From contig CANQPM010000018.1 in NCBI GenBank assembly GCA_947625775.1, positions 1 to 62,385 on the forward strand: a stretch of 62,385 bases of DNA, given 5' to 3'. Positions within the stretch are counted from its first letter, which is position 1, and each line of letters begins with the position of its first letter. The DNA is from an uncultured Lachnospiraceae bacterium (GTDB lineage Bacteria > Bacillota > Clostridia > Lachnospirales > Lachnospiraceae). Position numbers and translations under genes: made by a program. The notes beneath the pieces were generated by a model. It did not search any database, had not been told where the DNA came from, and saw only the letters and a list, made by a program, of their open reading frames with translations. Positions 47,570 through 56,735 of the stretch are shown piece after piece.

Positions 47570-47795
47570 AATAATCCCCCATTTCTGATGAATTTTGCAA
47601 ATTCCAAAAAAGCGGAATTTTTTGCGCGCAAAAATATATAAATAATATATTATTTTAGTATAAGTAATAATAACAGCCGTGGAAATGTGAATAAGCCTTA
47701 AGAGCCCCGCGCTTAAAGGAAATTCTCAATTAACAGCCTGTGGATATCCTTTAAGTTTAATATGAAGTTATTCATAATTATTCACAATGCAAATG
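47570..47795. other. dnaA-dnaN intergenic part of the origin region
   Basis: 226 bp, AT-rich, with DnaA-box-like 9-mers: TGTGAATAA (47686-47694), TGTGGATAT (47739-47747), TTATTCATA (47768-47776) and TTATTCACA (47778-47786). Origins in Bacillus/Clostridia are often bipartite with boxes on both sides of dnaA, which fits. Confidence 0.7.
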
Positions 47796-49160
47796 TTAAG
47801 AGGGCGAAAGCTTTTTCTTGATGGTTTCGATTTTGTTCCTCAAATCCTCGTCTGTCTTAATCATTTCCCCAATTTTATCCACACCGTGGATAATTGTAGT
47901 GTGGTCTTTTTTTCCAAGGAGAGCTGCCACTGTCTGGAGTGATGCGTTTGTCATAGTGCGTGAAAGATACATTATTATCTGGCGCGGCAGGACATATTCT
48001 TGGCTGCGTTTTTTGGAGGTTATATCGTCCCTTGATACGTTGAAATGCTCTGAAACTACATCTATAATAGTATTCGGAGTTATCTCGCGCACCTGGTCGG
48101 GATAGATGATGTCCTTTAGGGCGTCCTCCGCGAGCGCAATAGTCAGCTCCTTATTGTTGAGGCGCGAATTTGCCATTACCTTGTTGAGCGCGCCTTCAAG
48201 TTCTCTGATGTTTGATTTTATGTTTGTGGCGATATACTGGATAATTTCGTCGTCTATTTCCCTGTCGTAGGTTTCGGCGTTATTCCTCAAAATTGCCATT
48301 CTTGTTTCGTAGTCGGGCGGCTGGATATCAGCTATAAGTCCCCATTCAAACCGTGAGCGGAAACGCTCGTCCAAGGTTTCAAGCTCCTTCGGGGGCTTAT
48401 CAGATGAAAGGATTATCTGCTTTCCAGCCGAATGAAGGACATTGAATGTGTGGAAAAACTCCTCCTGGGTCGATTCCTTTCCTATTATAAACTGTACATC
48501 GTCAATCAAAAGCACGTCTACCGTTCTGTACTTTTCGCGCAGCTTTGTCATTGCCGCTGCGTTACCGCTTCTGATGGACTCAACCACCTCATTTGTAAAC
48601 TGCTCTGATGTCACGTAAAGAACTTTTTTATTGTTGTTCTGTTCCAATACAAAATGACCTATTGAATGCATAAGATGCGTTTTGCCAAGCCCAGCTCCCC
48701 CGTATATGTAAAGGGGATTATATACTTCGCCTGGCGATTCCGCTACCGCAAGCGCCGCTGAATGAGCGAATTTATTGTTGCTGCCTACTACAAAGGTGTC
48801 GAATTTATACTTATTATTAAGATTGGCGTTTTCATAATTTATGTTACTTACGCTTTTTGACATATCCGAGGAGGCATTTTTTTTCTTTGCGTTTGTGTGT
48901 TCGTTTTCTGCCGTAAAGCTGACCTCGTATTCGTCTTCCATAAGCTCTGAGATTGTTACCTGGAATGGTATCTTGTATTGCTTTTGGATATATTTTATAA
49001 GGTGAGCCTGCTCCTGTGGGACTAAAATGGTGACTGTATTGTTTTCCGCCTCGTAAAATTTGAGCGGTTTTACCCATGTGTCATAAGAAATATTCGTCAG
49101 TTCATAATCGTGTCTGATTATTTCCTTTATTTCGTCCCATCTGTTTTTAATCTCGTTCAT
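47796..49160 (-). CDS. dnaA: Chromosomal replication initiator protein DnaA
   Basis: 454 aa. Domain I MNEIKNRWDEIKEIIRHDYELTNISYDTWVKPL; AAA+ domain with Walker A GGAGLGKTHLMHS, Walker B VDVLLIDDVQF and sensor regions; domain IV with SKKRSQEYVLPRQIIMYLSR and the box-recognition LGKKDHTTIIHGVDKI. It unwinds oriC. AGAGGT precedes the ATG. The gene points away from the DnaA-box-rich 49.2-49.7 kb gap. Confidence 0.98.
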   Translation of the reverse strand: MNEIKNRWDEIKEIIRHDYELTNISYDTWVKPLKFYEAENNTVTILVPQEQAHLIKYIQKQYKIPFQVTISELMEDEYEVSFTAENEHTNAKKKNASSDMSKSVSNINYENANLNNKYKFDTFVVGSNNKFAHSAALAVAESPGEVYNPLYIYGGAGLGKTHLMHSIGHFVLEQNNNKKVLYVTSEQFTNEVVESIRSGNAAAMTKLREKYRTVDVLLIDDVQFIIGKESTQEEFFHTFNVLHSAGKQIILSSDKPPKELETLDERFRSRFEWGLIADIQPPDYETRMAILRNNAETYDREIDDEIIQYIATNIKSNIRELEGALNKVMANSRLNNKELTIALAEDALKDIIYPDQVREITPNTIIDVVSEHFNVSRDDITSKKRSQEYVLPRQIIMYLSRTMTNASLQTVAALLGKKDHTTIIHGVDKIGEMIKTDEDLRNKIETIKKKLSPS

Positions 49161-49716
49161 TCAAATATACCTCTGTAATAAATGTAATAAAAAAAATTAA
49201 AAGCATACACTTTAATAGTAAACCAAATATGAAAAAAAATCAAATATTAATGGAAAATATCTTAAATAATTTGTAAAAGCCGTGGGATTTTTGTATGGAA
49301 TTTGTGGACAAGTTATTGTTCACATGGTGGATAACTTGATAAAATATAGCAAAAACCGCGTATAAATCCACAATATTGTGGATAACTATGTGAATAAATA
49401 TATACAATTTCCACACAAGTATTTTATGGAAATTTTTGGTGTTTGGACAAGATTTCTACATATTTTCAACCATATATCCACAAGTTACCCACATGGTTGT
49501 GGATAATGTGTATAACATTGTGTACAAAACATTAATAAAACATTAATAAATTAAAAAAATTTTTCTTGACTAATAAGGGGCATTATTATATAATTTTTTA
49601 TGATATTTTCTGATACGCTGTGTATTTGTGCATTATGAGTTTGTACATTTAATATGTTAAGCGGTTTTTGATATTTTATATGGCGGTAATGCGGTTTGAA
49701 AGGGAGGTGTTTTTAG
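49161..49716. other. Chromosomal replication origin (oriC), dnaA-rpmH gap
   Basis: 556 bp without a gene. Exact DnaA boxes TGTGGATAA at 49377-49385 and 49498-49506; one-mismatch versions at 49303-49311 (TGTGGACAA), 49326-49334 (GGTGGATAA), 49474-49482 (ATATCCACA) and 49485-49493 (TTACCCACA). An AT-rich stretch 49525-49620 next to the last box is the likely unwinding element. The rpmH promoter lies at 49566-49594. Confidence 0.9.
49566..49594 (+). promoter_or_regulatory. Promoter of the rpmH-rnpA-yidD-yidC operon
   Basis: TTGACT (49566-49571), exactly 17 bp, TATAAT (49589-49594). A near-perfect housekeeping promoter, inside the AT-rich flank of oriC, about 115 nt upstream of rpmH. Confidence 0.85.
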
Positions 49717-49851
49717 ATGAAAATGACATATCAGCCTAAAAGAAGGCAGAGATCAAAGGTTCACGGTTTCAGAGCCAGAATGAGCACTAAGGGCGGCAGA
49801 AAGGTTTTGGCAGCAAGGCGCGCGAAGGGAAGAAAAAGATTATCTGCATAG
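49717..49851 (+). CDS. rpmH: Ribosomal protein bL34
   Basis: 44 aa, highly basic ([20 protein letters not shown]..., ending GRKRLSA), the universal bL34 sequence. GGGAGG stands upstream of the ATG. A short hairpin with a T-run follows the stop. Confidence 0.98.
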   Translation: MKMTYQPKRRQRSKVHGFRARMSTKGGRKVLAARRAKGRKRLSA

Positions 49852-49856
49852 TCAAC

Positions 49857-49882
49857 AGGTCACAATTTTGTGGCCTTTTTTT
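49857..49882 (+). terminator. Weak terminator/attenuator between rpmH and rnpA
   Basis: AGGTCACAA and TTGTGGCCT form a short stem with a tight loop followed by seven Ts. It would lower rnpA expression relative to rpmH, whose product is needed in far larger amount. Confidence 0.65.
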
Positions 49883-49909
49883 CTATGATTTTGGTTTGAG
49901 TATTATATT

Positions 49910-50272
49910 ATGAAGTTTTCGCAATCGTTGAAAAGCAACAGGGATTTTGAGAATGTTTATGGCAGGAGAAAAAGCTGCGCAAACAGGTATCTTGTAATGT
50001 ATGTATCAGAAAATGGCACGGACATAAACAGGCTTGGAATTTCGGTTAGCAAAAAGATAGGAAACAGTGTCGTAAGGCACAAAGTTAAGAGGTTAATAAA
50101 AGAAAGCTACAGGCTGCATGAAGATATATTTAATAGTGGTTTAGATATAGTGGTCGTAGCAAGGGCAGGCGCGCGCGATGCAAAGTATGCTGATATAGAG
50201 AGTGCGCTGCTCCATGTGTCGAAGCTCCACAAGAGTGTTTTAAGGTCGTCGGACTCTGATTTTAAAAAGTGA
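49910..50272 (+). CDS. rnpA: Ribonuclease P protein component
   Basis: 120 aa, basic. SLKSNRDFENVYGRRKSCANRYLVMYV at the start; the RNR-like core is VVRHKVKRLIKESYRLH. Protein subunit of RNase P for tRNA 5' processing. Usual position after rpmH. Confidence 0.96.
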   Translation: MKFSQSLKSNRDFENVYGRRKSCANRYLVMYVSENGTDINRLGISVSKKIGNSVVRHKVKRLIKESYRLHEDIFNSGLDIVVVARAGARDAKYADIESALLHVSKLHKSVLRSSDSDFKK

Positions 50273-50291
50273 TGTTTAGTGATATTTAATT

Positions 50292-50543
50292 ATGAAATTT
50301 ATTATTATAAAAATGATTTTGTTTTATAGAAAATACCTGTCTCCTCTAAAGTCAACAAAATGTCCGTATTATCCGACCTGCTCACAGTACGGCCTTGAAG
50401 CTGTACAAAAGTACGGCGCCGTAAAGGGGAGTATGCTTGCGGTATGGAGAATACTTCGATGCAATCCTTTTTCAAGCGGCGGATATGATCCAGTTCCCGT
50501 TATGAAAAAAGGAAAAAGTTTAAAAGCTTTTTACAAGCTTTAG
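50292..50543 (+). CDS. yidD: YidD membrane-protein insertion efficiency factor
   Basis: 83 aa. IKMILFYRKYLSPLKSTKCPYYPTCSQYGLEAV and WRILRCNPFSSGGYDPVP are the conserved Cys-containing YidD motifs. Basic peripheral protein that aids YidC. Usual position between rnpA and yidC. Confidence 0.97.
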   Translation: MKFIIIKMILFYRKYLSPLKSTKCPYYPTCSQYGLEAVQKYGAVKGSMLAVWRILRCNPFSSGGYDPVPVMKKGKSLKAFYKL

Positions 50544-50585
50544 TTTTATTAAAGCGCCGTTTGCAGCGGCAGAATGAGAGGAAAA

Positions 50586-51926
50586 ATGGACTTTATTCTA
50601 TTGACACAGAATTCAACTCCGATATTTAAGTATGTAGTTGCGATTCTTGGCTTTATTATGAGAATTATATTTGAGTTTCTCAATCTGATTGGGATTCCAA
50701 ATATTGGCTTATCTATTATTTTATTTACAATAGTGATATATCTGCTTTTGCTTCCGCTTACAATTAAGCAGCAGAAATTTTCAAAGCTGTCAGCCAGAAT
50801 GAATCCTGAGCTAAACGCCATACGTGATAAGTACAAGGGCAAACAGGATCAGGAATCAATGCTTGCAATGAACAATGAAACAAAGCAGGTTTATGCAAAA
50901 TACGGCGTTTCGCCTTCGGGAAGCTGCGTGCAGCTCCTTATCCAAATGCCTATTTTGTTTGCCCTTTACCGCGTAATCAATTCGATGCCCGCGTATGTTA
51001 CCAGAATAAAAGACGTGATTGGTATTCTTGCTGATAAGATTATGACCTTTTCAGACGGTGTCGAATATGTCCAAAATTCGCAGGCGGCGGCTTATTTCAG
51101 AAAAAATTTTGAGATTGCGGGCAATACGAGGAACGCCGTAATTGATACAATCAATAAGATGTCAACTACTGAGCTTTCAAATTTGTCAGATAAGTTCGGA
51201 CTTGCTGACCTTACCTACAACGGCGATGCTATTCTTACGAGTTACCTTGCAGACGGTACGCAGCGGATGGGACTTATTGATACTTACAATAATTTCCTTG
51301 GCTTGAATATGGGCAATTCCCCTATGGCTACCATTCAGATTGCTTTTGCGGCGGGCAATTACCTTCTGCTTGCGGGAGCGATAGCGATACCTGTGCTTTC
51401 CGCGATTACGCAGTGGATAAATTATAAGCTTATACCGCAGCCCGCATCGGAGGATAACAATAAAAAGAAGCAGCAGCCTTCAAGTGATATGGCGGAATCA
51501 ATGCAGCAGTCGATGAAGATGATGAATACGGTTATGCCTATTATGTCAGCGTGGTTCTGCCTTACGCTTCCCGCAGGTATGGGTTTGTACTGGGTTGTGG
51601 GCGCCGTGGTGAGAAGTATTCAGCAGGTGGTTATCAACAGGCATATTGACAAGATGGATATTGATGCTGAGATTGCCAAAAATACCGCTAAATATAATGA
51701 AAAGCTTAAAAAGCAGGGCATAGATCCCGCAAAGCTTAATGCGGCGGCGAGGACAAATACCAAGAGTATTTCAGCCAAGGCAGCGGCGAGACCTACAAAG
51801 ACAGATGAGGAAAGGGCAGAAGAAATTAGAAAATCTACAGAATATTACAATCAAAACGCCAAGCCTGGAAGCCTTGCGGCAAAGGCGAATATGGTAAGGC
51901 AGTATAATGAGAGAAATAACAAATAA
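50586..51926 (+). CDS. yidC: Membrane protein insertase YidC/SpoIIIJ
   Basis: 446 aa from the ATG at 50586 behind GAGAGG; an ATG at 50574 lies within that region. Five membrane helices: FIMRIIFEFLNLIGIPNIGLSIILFTI, the hairpin PLTIKQQKFSKLSARMNPEL, SPSGSCVQLLIQMPILFALYRVI and a C-terminal set near PAGMGLYWVVGAVV. An external segment of about 100 residues separates helices 2 and 3. The C-terminal tail is long and basic. No lipobox, unlike Bacillus YidC. Confidence 0.96.
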   Translation: MDFILLTQNSTPIFKYVVAILGFIMRIIFEFLNLIGIPNIGLSIILFTIVIYLLLLPLTIKQQKFSKLSARMNPELNAIRDKYKGKQDQESMLAMNNETKQVYAKYGVSPSGSCVQLLIQMPILFALYRVINSMPAYVTRIKDVIGILADKIMTFSDGVEYVQNSQAAAYFRKNFEIAGNTRNAVIDTINKMSTTELSNLSDKFGLADLTYNGDAILTSYLADGTQRMGLIDTYNNFLGLNMGNSPMATIQIAFAAGNYLLLAGAIAIPVLSAITQWINYKLIPQPASEDNNKKKQQPSSDMAESMQQSMKMMNTVMPIMSAWFCLTLPAGMGLYWVVGAVVRSIQQVVINRHIDKMDIDAEIAKNTAKYNEKLKKQGIDPAKLNAAARTNTKSISAKAAARPTKTDEERAEEIRKSTEYYNQNAKPGSLAAKANMVRQYNERNNK

Positions 51927-51991
51927 TTCAGTATTTTTATTTTTAGGGTTTTTATATTTAAGGTTTTCATAAAAAATGGGAGGTTATTGCA

Positions 51992-52786
51992 ATGGATTAT
52001 ATGGAATTTAAAGGTAAGACAAAAAATGATGCCATAACAGAGGCGTGCAGGCATTTTTCAGTTCCAAGTGATAAGCTTGATTATGTAGTTGTTGAGGAGG
52101 AAAAGTCGGGATTTTTAGGTATTGGCGCTAAGCCTGCCATTATAAAGGCAAGGGTTAAGGAGGATGTGCAGGAGGAGGTTATAGAGCCTGTAAAAATTCC
52201 TGAGGTTTCAAATTATCAAAATCCTAAGAGCGCTCAAAATAATTCTGACAAGCCACATTCTTATGCGTCAAACAATGCTGCTGCGCCGCGTTCGGAGAAT
52301 GTCACAAAATCCGCCCCTGTTGACAGCGCGGAGGTTGAGGCAGTATGCAGGAAATTTTTAGATGATGTTTTCGCCGCTATGAAGCTTACTGTTAAGATTG
52401 ATACAAAATATAATGAACAGCTTAGAATTCTTGATATAGAGCTCAGCGGTGATGAGATGGGAGTTTTGATTGGCAAGAGAGGTCAGACGCTTGATTCCCT
52501 TCAGTATTTAGTTTCACTGGTAATTAACAAGGGTACGACGGAATACATAAGAGTAAAGGTTGATACTGAAAATTACAGGCAGAGACGCAAGGAAACTCTT
52601 GAAAATCTTGCAAAGAATATTTCTTATAAGGTAAAGAGGACAAAACGCCCTGTAGCGCTTGAGCCTATGAATCCTTATGAGAGAAGGATTATTCATTCCG
52701 CATTGCAAAATGACAGATATGTCACAACCCACAGCGAGGGCGAGGAGCCGTACAGACGCGTGGTAGTTACTTTAAAAAGACAATAA
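51992..52786 (+). CDS. jag: RNA-binding protein Jag/KhpB
   Basis: 264 aa. Jag-N domain (MEFKGKTKNDAITEACRHFSVP... and EEEKSGFLGIGAKPA), a polar linker, KH domain (LSGDEMGVLIGKRGQTLDSLQYL) and R3H domain (LEPMNPYERRIIHSALQND..., ending VTTHSEGEEPYRRVVV). It follows yidC as in many Firmicutes and works with KhpA in RNA-based control of division and envelope genes. Confidence 0.96.
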   Translation: MDYMEFKGKTKNDAITEACRHFSVPSDKLDYVVVEEEKSGFLGIGAKPAIIKARVKEDVQEEVIEPVKIPEVSNYQNPKSAQNNSDKPHSYASNNAAAPRSENVTKSAPVDSAEVEAVCRKFLDDVFAAMKLTVKIDTKYNEQLRILDIELSGDEMGVLIGKRGQTLDSLQYLVSLVINKGTTEYIRVKVDTENYRQRRKETLENLAKNISYKVKRTKRPVALEPMNPYERRIIHSALQNDRYVTTHSEGEEPYRRVVVTLKRQ

Positions 52787-52789
52787 AAA

Positions 52790-52840
52790 AACATTAAAGA
52801 ATTCTAAGGCAGTAAAAGACGCTGCCTAAGACTTAAAAAG
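52790..52840. repeat. Intergenic hairpin repeat, copy 1
   Basis: Shares with copy 2 the order ACATTAA, TTCTAAGGC, AAA, GACGCTGCC and AAGA; inside, AGGCAG faces CTGCCT. It directly follows jag and precedes the terminator at 52836. Confidence 0.7.
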
Positions 52841-52881
52841 AGGCTGTTGCAAAACAGGGATTGTTTTGTTACAGCCTTTTT
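52836..52881 (+). terminator. Intrinsic terminator after jag
   Basis: AGGCTGTtgCAAAACA pairs with TGTTTTGtTACAGCCT, a long stem flanked by A- and T-runs. It probably ends the rpmH-jag operon before mnmE. Confidence 0.88.
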
Positions 52882-52925
52882 AGAAAATCTGTTGATTTTT
52901 TTATGGATTTATTTTTGGAGGCTTT

Positions 52926-54350
52926 ATGAGGTCAGATACAATTGCCGCCGCCGCTACGGCTATGAGCAATTCGGGCATAGGCATAATACGGATAAGCGGA
53001 GATGAGGCTGTTGAGATAGCGGACAGGATTTACTGTTCAAAAAATAATAAAAAGCGGTTGATAAATGTCAAAAGCCATACTATTCATTATGGCTTTATTT
53101 ATGATGGCGGAGTAATGCTTGATGAGGTTATGGTTTCCGTGATGAGGGCTCCTAATACTTATACGCGAGAGGATATTGTCGAGATTAACTGTCATGGCGG
53201 CGCGCTTGTGATAAATAAGATACTTGACATTCTTGTCAGAAACGGCTGCAGAATTGCGGAGGCTGGCGAGTTTACAAAACGCGCTTTTCTGAATGGGAGA
53301 ATAGATTTGTCCGAGGCGGAGGCTGTAATGGATATCATTCAGTCGAAAAACGAGTTTGCCCTCAAAAGCTCTGTAAGACAGTTAAAAGGCGCTGTTTCTG
53401 ATAAGATATCTAAGCTGCGGAGTGAAATTTTGCATGAAATAGCGTTTATTGAGTCGGCACTTGATGATCCTGAGCATATAAGCCTTGACGGATTTAGCGC
53501 TAAGCTTGGTGAAGAGACGGACAGAATTTGCGGTGATTTGGAAAAGCTTATCGGAAGCGCTGATAATGGCAGGGTTTTGAAGGAAGGTATAAATACCGTG
53601 ATAGTCGGCAAGCCGAATGTCGGAAAGTCATCTTTTTTGAATTTGATTTTAGGCGAGGACAGGGCGATTGTCACAAACGTAGCTGGAACTACGAGGGACG
53701 TTTTGGAGGAAACAGTAATATTAAACGGAATAAGCCTGAATATTGTTGATACTGCGGGAATACGCGACACTGATGATGTGATTGAAAAGATAGGCGTGGA
53801 TAAGGCGAGAAAATATGCTAATGATGCCGATTTGATTGTGTATATTGCAGATGCGTCAAAGTCTCTTGATGATGATGATGATGAGATTATTGGGATGATA
53901 TGCTGCAAAAAGATTATTGTGCTTTTAAATAAGACGGATTTAGAGCAGGCTGTATCTGAAAAGGACATAGAAGAAAAATTCTGCGGAAGGGCTGATAAAA
54001 TGACATATATGTCAGAAAATAATTTTTCTGCGGTCAGGATTATTAAGACTTCTGTTAAAGAGAAAAAAGGTATTGAAGAATTTGAAAATGCAATTAAGGA
54101 AATGTTTTTTAATGGCGATATTGATTTGAATGATGAAGTGTATATTACGAATCAAAGGCATAAGGAAGCTCTGATTGAGGCGCTTGACAGTATGAGGATG
54201 GTAAGGAAAAGCATAGATGATGATATGCCCGAGGATTTTTACTCCATTGATTTGATGAGCGCATATGCAGCGCTTGGAAGGATAATCGGGGAAGAAGTCG
54301 GTGATGATTTAGTGGAGGAGATATTTAGTAAATTTTGTATTGGAAAGTAG
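52926..54350 (+). CDS. mnmE: tRNA modification GTPase MnmE
   Basis: 474 aa. N-terminal formyl-THF domain (IAAAATAMSNSGIGIIRISG, NCHGGALVINKILD), G-domain with VIVGKPNVGKSSFLNLIL, the switch TTRDVLEE, DTAGIRDT and NKTD, and the C-terminal CIGK that carries the catalytic Cys. With MnmG it adds the cmnm5 group to wobble U34 of tRNAs. Bases 54001-54014 encode a palindromic stretch (KMTYMS) in an expanded loop after the G4 motif. GGAGG precedes the ATG. Confidence 0.97.
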   Translation: MRSDTIAAAATAMSNSGIGIIRISGDEAVEIADRIYCSKNNKKRLINVKSHTIHYGFIYDGGVMLDEVMVSVMRAPNTYTREDIVEINCHGGALVINKILDILVRNGCRIAEAGEFTKRAFLNGRIDLSEAEAVMDIIQSKNEFALKSSVRQLKGAVSDKISKLRSEILHEIAFIESALDDPEHISLDGFSAKLGEETDRICGDLEKLIGSADNGRVLKEGINTVIVGKPNVGKSSFLNLILGEDRAIVTNVAGTTRDVLEETVILNGISLNIVDTAGIRDTDDVIEKIGVDKARKYANDADLIVYIADASKSLDDDDDEIIGMICCKKIIVLLNKTDLEQAVSEKDIEEKFCGRADKMTYMSENNFSAVRIIKTSVKEKKGIEEFENAIKEMFFNGDIDLNDEVYITNQRHKEALIEALDSMRMVRKSIDDDMPEDFYSIDLMSAYAALGRIIGEEVGDDLVEEIFSKFCIGK

Positions 54351-54411
54351 GAAATATTTTTTTAGGGTATATAGAACAAATTCGTAGGTGCCTTGAGAAT
54401 GGAGGATTAGT

Positions 54412-56499
54412 GTGGAGATTAGGGAAAAGGTAGACGTGTGCGTAGTAGGCGCGGGGCATGCGGGCTGTGAGGCGGCGCTTGCGTGTGCGCGCCTTGGTTT
54501 GGAAACTGTGATTTTTACTGTGAGCGTGGACAGCATTGCACTTATGCCATGTAATCCGAATGTTGGAGGCACTTCCAAGGGGCATTTGGTAAGGGAGCTT
54601 GACGCGCTTGGCGGTGAGATGGGCAAAAATATTGATAAGACCTTTATTCAGTCAAAGATGCTTAATATTTCAAAAGGTCCCGCTGTTCATTCGCTCAGGG
54701 CGCAGGCTGACAAGGCTGAGTATTCTCGAGCTATGCGGAAGGTCTTGGAAAACCAGGAGCATTTGACTATCAAGCAGGCTGAGGTCGTCGAGCTTTTGAC
54801 TGAAAATATTGAAAATATGACAGATATGTCACATTTGATTAATGAAACAAATGCACAAAATATAGAGAACATGTCTGATGAAGAAAGTACACAAAATATG
54901 ACAATTATGTCTGATAAAGAAAGAATACAAAATATGATAGATATGTCACATTTTAAAAATGTATCTGATATACAGACTAATTCTGGAAATTTATCGAAAG
55001 GCATAGCTACAAAGAAAATAACAGGAGTTAAAACATATACAGGCGCGGTTTATGAGTCTAAGGCTGTGGTGCTTTGTACAGGCACATATTTAAATGCACG
55101 CTGTCTGTGCGGCGAGGCTATTACTTATACAGGTCCAAATGGTCTGCAGGCGGCTAATCATCTTACTGATTCATTGAAGGCGCTTGGCATTGAGATGCGT
55201 CGGTTTAAGACAGGCACGCCTGCCAGAATGGATAAACGTTCTATAGATTTTAGCAAGATGGAGGAACAGTTCGGCGACGAGAGAGTAGTGCCGTTTTCTT
55301 TTTCTACAAATCCCGATGACGTGCAGATTGAGCAGGCATCATGCTGGCTTACTTATACGAATGAAAAGACGCACGAGATAATACGCCAGAATCTTGACCG
55401 TTCACCGATTTATGCTGGAATAATAGAAGGGACAGGTCCGAGATATTGTCCTTCGATTGAGGATAAGGTCGTGAAATTTGCCGACAAGGAAAGGCATCAG
55501 GTATTTATTGAGCCAGAAGGGCTTCATACAAATGAGATGTATGTCGGCGGAATGAGTTCATCGCTTCCAGAAGATGTCCAGCTTGCTATGTATAGGACAG
55601 TCGCGGGACTTGAAAATTGTAAGATTGTCAGAAATGCTTACGCTATAGAATATGATTGCATTAATCCTGACCAGCTCTATCCTACGCTTGAATTTAAGGA
55701 TATTTCAGGGCTTTTCAGCGGAGGGCAGTTTAACGGAAGCAGCGGGTATGAGGAGGCTGCGGCGCAGGGCTTGATTGCGGGGATAAACGCGGCGCTTTTT
55801 ATACAAGGAAGGGAACAAATAGTGCTTGACCGTTCGCAGGCTTATATTGGCGTGCTTATTGACGATTTGGTGACGAAAGAGAATTTTGAACCTTACCGAA
55901 TGATGACGTCGCGCGCAGAGTACAGACTTTTGCTGAGACAGGATAATGCGGATTTGCGTCTTAGGAAGATTGGTTATGAGGTCGGGCTTGTCACAAAGGA
56001 GCAGTATGATTATGTGTGCAGGAAGGAAGAAATGATTTCTGCCGAGATAGCGCGTCTTGAAAATATAAAGGTCGGTGCAAACAGGGAAATGCAGGAATTT
56101 CTTGAAAGCAAAGGGAGTACGGGCTTGAAAACCGCGGCATCGCTTGTAGAGCTGATCAGCAGACCTGAGCTTTCGTATGAAATGCTTTCGGAGATTGATA
56201 AGGACAGAAAGCCTCTGCCTGCAGATGTTATCGAACAGGTGAATATCAATATCAAATATGACGGATATATCAAGCGCCAGCTAAAGCAAGTCGAGCAGTA
56301 TAAAAAAACTGAAAAGAAGAAAATTCCGCCTGATATTGATTATGACGATATAAAGAGTTTGCGTCTGGAAGCGCGGCAAAAGCTTAAAAAATTTAAGCCT
56401 ATTTCAGTCGGGCAGGCATCAAGGATAAGCGGAGTTTCGCCAGCTGATGTTTCTGTGCTTTTGGTGTATCTTGAACAGCGGAATAGAGATGCCAGATAA
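54412..56499 (+). CDS. mnmG: tRNA modification enzyme MnmG (GidA) with a 73-residue insertion
   Basis: 695 aa from a GTG start behind GGAGG; normal proteins have about 625-630. The FAD-binding motif [15 protein letters not shown] (10-24), [39 protein letters not shown] and the C-terminal [22 protein letters not shown] are all intact. Residues about 130-202 are extra: a Met/Ser/Asp/Asn-rich low-complexity stretch with repeated NM-[TI]-[DI]-MS units between VVELL and [12 protein letters not shown]. The site is a surface loop between strands of the FAD domain, so function may be kept. Works with MnmE. Confidence 0.96.
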   Translation: MEIREKVDVCVVGAGHAGCEAALACARLGLETVIFTVSVDSIALMPCNPNVGGTSKGHLVRELDALGGEMGKNIDKTFIQSKMLNISKGPAVHSLRAQADKAEYSRAMRKVLENQEHLTIKQAEVVELLTENIENMTDMSHLINETNAQNIENMSDEESTQNMTIMSDKERIQNMIDMSHFKNVSDIQTNSGNLSKGIATKKITGVKTYTGAVYESKAVVLCTGTYLNARCLCGEAITYTGPNGLQAANHLTDSLKALGIEMRRFKTGTPARMDKRSIDFSKMEEQFGDERVVPFSFSTNPDDVQIEQASCWLTYTNEKTHEIIRQNLDRSPIYAGIIEGTGPRYCPSIEDKVVKFADKERHQVFIEPEGLHTNEMYVGGMSSSLPEDVQLAMYRTVAGLENCKIVRNAYAIEYDCINPDQLYPTLEFKDISGLFSGGQFNGSSGYEEAAAQGLIAGINAALFIQGREQIVLDRSQAYIGVLIDDLVTKENFEPYRMMTSRAEYRLLLRQDNADLRLRKIGYEVGLVTKEQYDYVCRKEEMISAEIARLENIKVGANREMQEFLESKGSTGLKTAASLVELISRPELSYEMLSEIDKDRKPLPADVIEQVNINIKYDGYIKRQLKQVEQYKKTEKKKIPPDIDYDDIKSLRLEARQKLKKFKPISVGQASRISGVSPADVSVLLVYLEQRNRDAR
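54799..55017 (+). repeat. In-frame palindromic-repeat insertion in mnmG
   Basis: About 219 bp, a multiple of three. Four units are built around near-palindromes such as TGACAGATATGTCA, each preceded by AATAT and a run coding for QN/EN. One full-palindrome relative, TGACATATATGTCA, is in mnmE. Resembles palindromic elements that insert in coding genes of Rickettsia, but a different sequence. Confidence 0.7.
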
Positions 56500-56735
56500 A
56501 GAGGCTATAAAAATGAAATTATATGTTGTATTAGCTGATGTAGGTTTTTAAGCAGTTTTGTCGGAAGAATAATTTTTTTAAATAAGAAATGCATTATAAA
56601 GATTATAAAAATAATATACGTCGGTATTAGGCTGGTATTAATATTTATAAGATTACAGGCTGTAGAAATTTTTATTTGGTATTTTTATTAAAAATTATGT
56701 GTTTGCATTTTGTTTTTAAATGTCTGGGGGATTGC

